Positions 44,651 to 51,295 of a DNA stretch of 64,000 nt are shown in pieces (position 1 is the first letter of the stretch; each line of letters starts with the position of its first letter). Under the pieces are notes generated by a model that worked only from the letters and a program-made list of their open reading frames with translations, searched no databases and had not been told where the DNA came from. A program made the translations under genes and the position numbers. Location: contig OY969774.1 in NCBI GenBank assembly GCA_963702955.1, positions 1,240,001 through 1,304,000 on the forward strand. The letters run 5' to 3'. This DNA comes from VRUE01 sp963702955. GTDB taxonomy: Bacteria; Actinomycetota; Thermoleophilia; Solirubrobacterales; 70-9.

Positions 44651-44918
44651 TCAGGTCCTCAAAGCTTCCTGCAAGGCGGTCGAATCCAGCCCCTCCACTC
44701 GCACGACCTTCTCACGCGACTTCGCGCCACGCACGACGCTGACCCGCGAAGGCGCAACCCCGGCACGCTTGGCGATCAGTCTGCAGAGCGCCTTGTTGGC
44801 CTTTCCGTTCAACCGGCGGCGCCGTCACCTTCGCCTGCAGAACCCCGTCGCGGAGCCCCGCCAGCTCGTCGCGGCTCCCCCGCGGCCGCAACCGCACGCG
44901 TATCCGAGCTTCCGGCAT
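44651..44918 (-). pseudogene. DUF167 (YggU-like) gene with a +1 frameshift
   Basis: The 5' part encodes MPEARIRVRLRPRGSRDELAGLRDGVLQAKVTAPPV, and after one extra base near 44808-44812 the next frame continues NGKANKALCRLIAKRAGVAPSRVSVVRGAKSREKVVRVEGL up to a TGA at 44651. Together these make a full DUF167 protein (about 88 residues). The extra base is a G between GTT and AAC on the minus strand. It is either a real frameshift or a sequencing error. Confidence 0.8.
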
Positions 44919-45094
44919 TGGATGGCTGATTGTCGCCTTTTCGGCACCATCTCGATGCAGAGAATTTGAGAACAGCGCGCCACGCGCGCGTCGGGATCGG
45001 CCACGCTCAATGCGTGCCAAAGATCCTTCCCCTCGCCGGGATAATCCTCGAACGCTCTGCGCTCGCAACCGGGTTGACGCCGTGGTGAGCTAGT

Positions 45095-45295
45095 ATGACC
45101 GACATGTACAAGACGTTTCTACTCGGGGCACTGGCGATTCTGGTTCTTGGGACGCTGATTGTCCTCGTCCTCCATGCCGTGGACGCGAGTGGCGAGGTCG
45201 GCGGAGTCGTCTTCATGCTTGGTGCTGCCGCAGCCGGCCTGATCGGCAGCGAGGTGGCGCGGCGCATGCCGCCGCAGCGACAACGACGGCACTAA
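45095..45295 (+). CDS. Small membrane protein (66 aa)
   Basis: Two hydrophobic segments (KTFLLGALAILVLGTLIVLVLHAV and GGVVFMLGAAAAGLIGSEVA) are separated by a short polar loop, followed by a basic tail (RRMPPQRQRRH). An alternative start is the ATG at 45104. Function unknown. The 176-base gap upstream has no clear promoter, though a TTGACG is near 45073. Confidence 0.55.
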   Translation: MTDMYKTFLLGALAILVLGTLIVLVLHAVDASGEVGGVVFMLGAAAAGLIGSEVARRMPPQRQRRH

Positions 45296-45310
45296 ATCTC
45301 CGGTGCCCCC

Positions 45311-45742
45311 TCAGCGACGCTTCGGCAGGCGGCTGCGGAGGAAGCCGGGCCAGGCTCGGGGGCGACGGGCGACGGTCAGGGCGATCGGCATCGAGTCGAA
45401 ATAGGTGACGCGTTCGGTCGCCAGACCGTCCTCGCCGACGACGAAGCGGTCGACGACGTCCCAGGAGATCGGGGCGCCGCCGGCCGTGCCGCCCATCGTG
45501 AACTCGATCAGCACGCCGTCGGCGGTGGCGCCCCAGCGGTGCACCTCGACCGCCAGGTCGGGAATCAGCTCGAGCAGGTCGGCGAAGGCCCGTTCGCCCT
45601 CCTCGCGGGTCTCCGCGGTCGTCGTCATCGGCGCCACCAGGTGCGCCCGCTCGGCCAGGACCGTGCCGAGGTCGGCGCTGCGCGGCGCCCGCCAGTACTG
45701 CTCGAAGCGGCGCACGAAGTCGGCTGCCTGCTCGCGCTCCAT
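45311..45742 (-). CDS. SnoaL-like (NTF2 fold) protein
   Basis: The 143-residue product starts with a helical region (REQAADFVRRFEQYWRAP), has a central WGATADGVLIEFTMGGTAGGAPISWDVVDRFVVGEDGLATERVTYFD, typical of the SnoaL/limonene-epoxide hydrolase-like cone fold. It has a basic tail. Substrate unknown. Confidence 0.8.
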   Translation of the reverse strand: MEREQAADFVRRFEQYWRAPRSADLGTVLAERAHLVAPMTTTAETREEGERAFADLLELIPDLAVEVHRWGATADGVLIEFTMGGTAGGAPISWDVVDRFVVGEDGLATERVTYFDSMPIALTVARRPRAWPGFLRSRLPKRR

Positions 45743-45816
45743 CCAGCAACCTTAACCCCGGGGTGCCGGTTCGAGCTTATGATCGCGGCTGTCAAACCAG
45801 TCAAGGAGGAGGAGAG

Positions 45817-46209
45817 ATGGCAGGACACACGGTGAAGAGGATCGACGACATGGAAGCCGTCTTCCAGGGCGCCTTCAAGCGCGCCCGGGCCGAGCTCGGC
45901 GTCGAGTCGTTCGGCATGCAGATCATCGACATGCCGCCCAACTACGACGGCTACCCCGAGCACGACCACAGCGAGGACGGCCAGGAGGAGGTCTACATCG
46001 CCCTCCGCGGCGGCGGCGAGCTGGAGATCGAAGGCGAGCGGTTCCCGCTCGACGACGACCACGTCGCGCGGGTCGGCCCCGGCGTCAAGCGCAAGCTCTG
46101 GCCCGGCGACGCGGGCATCCGCGTGCTGGTGATCGGCGGCAAGGCCGGCGAGGCCTACGAAGCGCCGGACATCACCAAGCTGGGCGAGCCGGACCCGATG
46201 GCCGGCTGA
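45817..46209 (+). CDS. Cupin-domain protein
   Basis: The 130-residue product starts after a strong ribosome-binding site (AAGGAGGAGGAGAG). A small cupin barrel is indicated by YPEHDHSEDGQEEVYIALRGGGELEIEGERFPL, with His, His and Glu for metal binding, then VGPGVKRKLWPGDAGIRVLVIGG. It probably binds a metal; substrate unknown. Confidence 0.85.
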   Translation: MAGHTVKRIDDMEAVFQGAFKRARAELGVESFGMQIIDMPPNYDGYPEHDHSEDGQEEVYIALRGGGELEIEGERFPLDDDHVARVGPGVKRKLWPGDAGIRVLVIGGKAGEAYEAPDITKLGEPDPMAG

Positions 46210-46215
46210 GGAGCC

Positions 46216-46395
46216 TCAATCGCGCTGCGCCGGATCGGGCCGCGGCTCGTATCCGGGGCAGCTCAGCACCGGCAGCCGCGGATAGCGCGGATAGCGCTTG
46301 TCCTCGCGCGAGCGCAGGCAGAGCGAGAAGACCGAGCCGCGCGTGTTCGGCACCAGCTTCTGCTGCAGGCAGGTGTCGCAGAGGCTCGCCGGCAT
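46216..46395 (-). CDS. Small cysteine-containing protein next to nhaA
   Basis: A 59-residue product has a CDTC pair near the N-terminus and two more Cys (LCLRSREDK, LSCPGYEP), which would suit a metal-binding knuckle, although the second pair is not in close CxxC spacing. It starts four bases after the nhaA stop and is in the same direction, so it is probably co-transcribed. Function unknown. Confidence 0.55.
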   Translation of the reverse strand: MPASLCDTCLQQKLVPNTRGSVFSLCLRSREDKRYPRYPRLPVLSCPGYEPRPDPAQRD

Positions 46396-46399
46396 TCGA

Positions 46400-48259
46400 T
46401 CAGGCCGGCGAGCCGGCCGCCGCCTTGGCACGCAGGTTGGCGCGGTTGCGCGCCGTGCGCACGGCGGCGGCGAGGCTGGCGGCGTCGTAGGCGCCGTGAT
46501 GGCGCCTGCCGTTGACGAAGAAGCTCGGCGTGCCGGCGACGCCGCTGGCGTCGGCGCTGGCGACGTCCTCCTCGATCCGCTCGAGGTGGGCGTTCCCGCG
46601 CAGCTCCTCCCAGAAGCGCTCGACGTCGAGGCCGAGCCGCTCGACGTCGCGCCGCAGGTCTGACGGCGCCAGCTCGTCCTGGTGCTCGAGCAGGGTGTCG
46701 TGCAGCTCCCAGAAGGCGCCCTGGGAGTGCGCGGCCTCGGTGGCTTCGGCGGCGAGCTGGGCGTGCGGGTGGACGTCGTTCAGCGGCAGGTGCCGCCAGA
46801 CGTAGCGCAGGTCGTCGCCGAAGTCCTCGAGCAGCTCGCGGATCACACCCTCGGCCCGGCCGCAGTACGGGCACTCGTAGTCGCCGTACTCGATCAGGGT
46901 GACCAGGGCGCCGTCGGCGCCGCGGACGTGGTCGCGGCCGGGGTCGACCTCGTCGGAGAGGTCGAGGATCGCCTCGCTGGTGCCGACGATCTGCCGCGCC
47001 CGCACCTGCGCCGGCAGGCGGGCGATCAGGCGGAAGGCGGACCAGGCGCCGAGCGAGGCCAGGGTCGCGGCGACCAGCACGCCGAGTTTCGCCTCGTCGA
47101 GCTGCTCCCCGACGAACGCCCGGTCGGCGACCAGCAGGGCGACGGTGAAGCCGATCCCGGAGACGATCCCGCCACCGGCGATCGCCGGCCAGCTCAGCGC
47201 CGGGCGGATCCTCCCCAGCCACGGCCGCGAGGCCAGCCAGGAGGCGCCGAGGATGCCCAGCGGCTTGCCGAGCACCGCGCCGCAGACGATGCCGATCGTC
47301 AGCGGCGAGCGGATCGCGTCGTGGAGCAGCGTGCCGTCGACGTGGATGCCGGCGTTGGCCAGCGCGAACAGCGGCACGATCAGGTAGCTGGTCCAAGGAT
47401 GGAGGCGGTGCTGGAGGCGTTCGTTGGGCGAGATCGCCGAGGCGACCCCGCGCTGCGCGCTGCGGGCAAGCTCGGGCGTCGGCTGCTCGCGGAAGGAGCG
47501 GGTCAGCTCGGTGACCTGCTCTAGCTGGGCCCGTTCCGGCGGGTAGGCGCTGGTGACCAGGCCGACGGCGAGCCCGGCGACGATCGGGTCGACACCCGAC
47601 TCGAACAGAGCGATCCAGATGCCGACTCCGAGCGCCGCCGCGGCCTGGCGCCGCCACGGGGCCGGCGCGTAGCGCAGCGCCAGCAGCGCCGCGAAGAGGG
47701 CGACCGCGATCGCCAGCGCGAGCGGCTGCAGGTCTTCGCTGTAGACGGTGGCGATGACCAGCAGGGCGATCAGGTCGTCGGCGACCGCGAAGGTGAGCAG
47801 GGCGACCCGCAGCCGGGTGCCGCCGGGCGCGACCAGGGCCAGCATCCCCAGGGCGAAGGCGGTGTCGGTCGACATCACCACCCCCCAGCCGTGGGCGCCG
47901 CCGGTGCCGTGGTTGAAGGCGAGGAAGATCGCAATCGGGGTCAGCACGCCGCCGATCGCGGCGACTGCCGGGATCGCCGCCCGCCGCCGATCGCGCAGCT
48001 GGCCGACGTCGAGCTCGCGCTTCGCCTCCAGGCCGACGACGAGGAAGAAGATCGTCATCAGGCCCTCGCCGATCCAGCGGCGCAGGTCGGCGGAGATTTC
48101 GGCGCCGCCGAGCTGGATCGAGAGCTTGGTGCCCCAGAGCGATTCGTAGGACTCCGACCAGGGCGAGTTCGCCCAGAGCAGCGCCGCGACCACGGCGGCG
48201 AGCATCACCGCGGCGCCGCCGGTCTCGGTCTGCAGGAAGTCCCGCACCGGCGCCGCCAT
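46400..48259 (-). CDS. NhaA Na+/H+ antiporter fused to a DsbA-like thioredoxin domain
   Basis: The 619-residue protein has an NhaA part (about 1-410) with MTIFFLVVGLEAKRELDVGQLRDRRRA, the conserved Asp132 in STDTAFA and Asp161/Asp162 in FAVADDLIALL, and then a thioredoxin-like domain with CPYC (463-466) in VTLIEYGDYECPYCGRAEG and cis-Pro in GTPSFFVNG, as in DsbA. The antiporter exchanges Na+ and H+, and the redox domain would face one side of the membrane. A TTG start at 48337 would add 26 residues; I chose the ATG at 48259 because the helix 1 region follows it. This fusion is known in several actinobacteria. Confidence 0.88.
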   Translation of the reverse strand: MAAPVRDFLQTETGGAAVMLAAVVAALLWANSPWSESYESLWGTKLSIQLGGAEISADLRRWIGEGLMTIFFLVVGLEAKRELDVGQLRDRRRAAIPAVAAIGGVLTPIAIFLAFNHGTGGAHGWGVVMSTDTAFALGMLALVAPGGTRLRVALLTFAVADDLIALLVIATVYSEDLQPLALAIAVALFAALLALRYAPAPWRRQAAAALGVGIWIALFESGVDPIVAGLAVGLVTSAYPPERAQLEQVTELTRSFREQPTPELARSAQRGVASAISPNERLQHRLHPWTSYLIVPLFALANAGIHVDGTLLHDAIRSPLTIGIVCGAVLGKPLGILGASWLASRPWLGRIRPALSWPAIAGGGIVSGIGFTVALLVADRAFVGEQLDEAKLGVLVAATLASLGAWSAFRLIARLPAQVRARQIVGTSEAILDLSDEVDPGRDHVRGADGALVTLIEYGDYECPYCGRAEGVIRELLEDFGDDLRYVWRHLPLNDVHPHAQLAAEATEAAHSQGAFWELHDTLLEHQDELAPSDLRRDVERLGLDVERFWEELRGNAHLERIEEDVASADASGVAGTPSFFVNGRRHHGAYDAASLAAAVRTARNRANLRAKAAAGSPA

Positions 48260-48418
48260 GTTGCGCGCCCAGGCGGTGCGGCCGGTGTAGCCGACGGGCG
48301 CCGCGACGGCGGGAGACTGTCGGTCGCTCTCGCTCAAGCGCCCATGATCGCGGACCGCGCCCCGGAAGTTCCGCGACCGCCCGCCGTGCGCCGCCTGCGC
48401 GACGGCTAGCTTTGTGCT

Positions 48419-50575
48419 GTGAACGGCGCAGCCACCCTCTTCGACGCCGATGCGGCGGCCTTCACCGGCACGGTCGAGGTGCTCGGCGTGATCTTCAGCG
48501 CCGAGGACGACGGCTACGCGGTGCTCGAGGTGCAGGACGCCGAGTCGGGCGAGGGCTTCGCGCTGGTCGGCCCGGTCGCCCATCTGAGCGCCGGCGAGCG
48601 GGCCGAAGTGAGCGGCGACTGGCAGACGCACTCGAGGTACGGGCGTCAGCTGAAGGCGCGCGGGGCGCTGCCGCTCGACCCGGCCGACCGGGCCGGACGG
48701 ATCGCCTACCTGACCTCGCTGCGCCACATCGGGCCGGCGCGAGCCGAACGGCTGGTCGACGAGCACGGCGAGGGCGTGCTGGGGGCGATCGCCGCCGACC
48801 CGGTCGGAGTCTTCGCCGCGCTGCGCGGGGTCAGCGCCGACCAGGCCGCGGCGGCGACCGAGTCCTGGCACGCCTCGCGGGCGATCCGCGACCTCCACGT
48901 CCAGCTCGCCCCGCACGGGCTCGCCCACCTGGCGGCGCCGATCCACGCCCGCTTCGGCGAGCGCTCGATGGCGATCCTGCACGAGGACCCCTACCGGCTG
49001 ACCGAGGTCGCCGGAGTCGGCTTCGCCCGCGCCGACAGGATCGCGCTGGCCGCCGACGTGCCACCGGAGTCGCCGCGCCGCGCCCAGGCGGCGGCGGCCT
49101 TCGCCCTGACCGAGGCCGAGCAGCAGGGCCACACCTACCTGCCGCTCGACGAGCTGGCGCGGCGGACGACGAAGCTGATCGGCCTCGTCACCGATCCCGA
49201 CGTCCTCGCCACCGCCCGCGGCCTGCTGCTCGACGAAGGCCGGGTCTACCGCGAGCCGACGCGGGCGAGCGAGATCGCCGTCGCCGCAACCCTGGCGGCG
49301 CGGGCAGGCGCCCCTCCCCACCTCGACCACGACCCCGGCGAATCGCCACCGGAGGGGGACGACGAGACGCGCCGCCTCACCGACGAGCAGTGGGCGGCCG
49401 TGCACGGCGCCTTCGCGGCCCGCGTCTCGGTGCTGACCGGCGGGCCCGGCGTCGGCAAGACGGCCTGCACGCAGGCGATCGTCGCCGAGGCGGAACGGGC
49501 CGGCGCCTCGATCGCCCTCTGCGCGCCGACCGGCCGCGCCGCCCGGCGGCTGGCCGAGGCGACCGGCCACGAGGCGCAGACGATCCACCGCATGCTGGAG
49601 TGGATGCCGGGCCGCGAGCCCGGCTTCAATCCGGGCCGCCCGCTCCCCGCCGCCCTGGTGGTCGTCAACGAGGCCTCGATGCTGAACCTGCGGCTGATCG
49701 AGGTGCTGCTCGGCGGCCTCGCCGAGTCGAGCCACGTCGTCTTCGTCGGCGACGCCGACCAGCTGCCGCCGATCGGCGCCGGCAAGCCGTTCGAGGACCT
49801 GATCGCCTCCGGGGTCGCCCCGGTCGTCCGCCTCACCCAGATCTTCCGCCAGGCGGCGCGCTCGATGATCACCACCGCCGCCCATGAGATCAACCAGGGG
49901 CGGGCGCCCCACCTGGAGCCCGCCGAGGGACAGGAACACGACTTCTTCTTCATCGACCGGGCCTCGCCGGAGCGGGCGCTCGACACCGTCGTCGAGGTGG
50001 TCGCCGAGCGGGCGCCGGAGGGCTTCGGGGTCGACCCGGTCCGCGAGGTGCAGGTGCTGGCGCCGATGTACCGGGGGGCGGTCGGGATCGACGCCCTGAA
50101 CGAGCGGCTGCAGGCGCGTCTCAACCCGGACGGCAAGGCGGCGGTCGGCGAGCGCTTCCGGATCGGCGACCGGCTGATCCAGACGCGGAACTCGCACGAG
50201 CTGGGGCTGATGAACGGCTCGATCGTCTTCCTGCGGGCCGACGACCCCGAGGAGGAAACGATCCTCGTCGACACCGACGAAGGCGGCGCCCTGCTCATCC
50301 CCTACGGCGAGACGGCGACGCTGCGGCTCGCCTACGCGATCTCGGTCCACAAGGCGCAGGGCTGCGAGGTACCGGTCGTGGTCGGCGTCTGCCACCGCTC
50401 GCACGCGCGGATGCTGACCCGCCCGCTCGTCTACACCGCGATCACCCGCGCCCGCCGGAGCTGCGTCCTGGTCGGCGACCCCGCCGCCCTGGAGATGGCG
50501 GTGCGCCGCGACGACAGCGGCAACCGCCACTCGGCCCTGGCCGAGCGCCTGCGCGACGCTCCCGCGCCTCGATGA
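48419..50575 (+). CDS. RecD2-like ATP-dependent DNA helicase with atypical Walker B
   Basis: The 718-residue protein has an N-terminal OB-like/HhH part (about 15-280; AYLTSLRHIGPARAERLVDEHGEGVL and LTEVAGVGFARADRIAL), a Walker A GGPGVGKT (341-348), CAPTGRAARRLAEATG (motif Ia), VVVNEASML (415-422), GDADQLPPIGAGKPFEDL (motif III), TQIFRQA (motif IV) and the C-terminal HKAQGCEVPVVVGV and YTAITRARR (motif VI). At Walker B, Asn417 replaces the usual Asp of DEASM. RecD2 helicases act in DNA repair without RecBC. The GTG start is at 48419. Confidence 0.88.
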   Translation: MNGAATLFDADAAAFTGTVEVLGVIFSAEDDGYAVLEVQDAESGEGFALVGPVAHLSAGERAEVSGDWQTHSRYGRQLKARGALPLDPADRAGRIAYLTSLRHIGPARAERLVDEHGEGVLGAIAADPVGVFAALRGVSADQAAAATESWHASRAIRDLHVQLAPHGLAHLAAPIHARFGERSMAILHEDPYRLTEVAGVGFARADRIALAADVPPESPRRAQAAAAFALTEAEQQGHTYLPLDELARRTTKLIGLVTDPDVLATARGLLLDEGRVYREPTRASEIAVAATLAARAGAPPHLDHDPGESPPEGDDETRRLTDEQWAAVHGAFAARVSVLTGGPGVGKTACTQAIVAEAERAGASIALCAPTGRAARRLAEATGHEAQTIHRMLEWMPGREPGFNPGRPLPAALVVVNEASMLNLRLIEVLLGGLAESSHVVFVGDADQLPPIGAGKPFEDLIASGVAPVVRLTQIFRQAARSMITTAAHEINQGRAPHLEPAEGQEHDFFFIDRASPERALDTVVEVVAERAPEGFGVDPVREVQVLAPMYRGAVGIDALNERLQARLNPDGKAAVGERFRIGDRLIQTRNSHELGLMNGSIVFLRADDPEEETILVDTDEGGALLIPYGETATLRLAYAISVHKAQGCEVPVVVGVCHRSHARMLTRPLVYTAITRARRSCVLVGDPAALEMAVRRDDSGNRHSALAERLRDAPAPR

Positions 50576-50609
50576 AGCATTTGGGGGTCGGTAGCCCCCA
50601 CAATGCTTC
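50574..50609. repeat. 36-bp palindromic element, family B, copy 3
   Basis: GAAGCATT and AATGCTTC pair at the ends, with a GGGGG/CCCCC inner stem. It overlaps the last two bases of the recD2 stop codon and precedes the TVP38 gene. Confidence 0.82.
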
Positions 50610-50617
50610 CGCCGAGC

Positions 50618-51295
50618 ATGGAGTCGCCGAGACCTTCACTTGCCGCCATTGCCGTCACGCTCGGCGGGATCGCTCTGCTGGCGCTGCTGGTCCTCGCGGT
50701 TCCCGACCTGCGCCATGCGTTCACGGCGGCGGTCCACGGCGACACCGCCGAGGTGCGCAGCCGGGTCGACAGCCTCGGCGTCGCCGGACCGCTGCTGATC
50801 CTCGCCCTCGCCCTGCTGCACACGGTCGTCTTCTACCCGGCGGAGATCGTCAACGCGGCGGCCGGCTTCGCCTACGGCTTCTTCCCGGCGCTGGCGCTGA
50901 TGATGGCCGGCTGGCTGCTCTCCGGGCTGCTCTGCTTCGCGGTCGGCCACACGGTGGCCAGGCCGCTGCTCGACCGCTGGTTCGGAGTCGAGCGCTTCGA
51001 GCGGATCGAGGCGTCGATCGAGCGCGGCGGCGCCACCCTGCTGATCGCCGTGCGGCTGCTGCCGATCGTCCCCTTCAGCCTCGTCTCCTACGCCGCCGGC
51101 GCCGCCAGGGTGCCGATCTGGCGCTTCACCTGGACGACGGTGGTCGGCTACCTGCCGATCACCGCGCTGACCGTCTACCTCGGCACCCGCCTCGAGGGCC
51201 TCAGCCTGACCGACCCCCTCGTGCTCGGCATGGGCGCAGCCCTGCTGGCCCTACTGCTCGGCGGCCACCAGATCATGCGCCGCGTCGGCGCTTGA
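50618..51295 (+). CDS. TVP38/TMEM64 family membrane protein (DedA-like)
   Basis: The 225-residue product has about five hydrophobic segments: a first helix (AAIAVTLGGIALLALLVLAV), GPLLILALALLHTVVFYPAEIVNAAAGFAYGFFPALAL, then the family signature region GGATLLIAVRLLPIVPFSLVSYAAGAARVPIWRFTWTTVVGYLP. Members are thought to act in membrane homeostasis or as lipid transporters. The ATG at 50618 was preferred to the one at 50603, which lies in the palindrome. It overlaps the convergent protease gene by 23 bases. Confidence 0.85.
   Translation: MESPRPSLAAIAVTLGGIALLALLVLAVPDLRHAFTAAVHGDTAEVRSRVDSLGVAGPLLILALALLHTVVFYPAEIVNAAAGFAYGFFPALALMMAGWLLSGLLCFAVGHTVARPLLDRWFGVERFERIEASIERGGATLLIAVRLLPIVPFSLVSYAAGAARVPIWRFTWTTVVGYLPITALTVYLGTRLEGLSLTDPLVLGMGAALLALLLGGHQIMRRVGA

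Noticed and set aside
46400..50530. A minus-strand frame of 1376 residues extending upstream of nhaA
   Set aside because: Only the part from 48259 down is NhaA-DsbA; the rest is low-complexity, charged, and antisense to the RecD-like gene, a typical result of high GC content.
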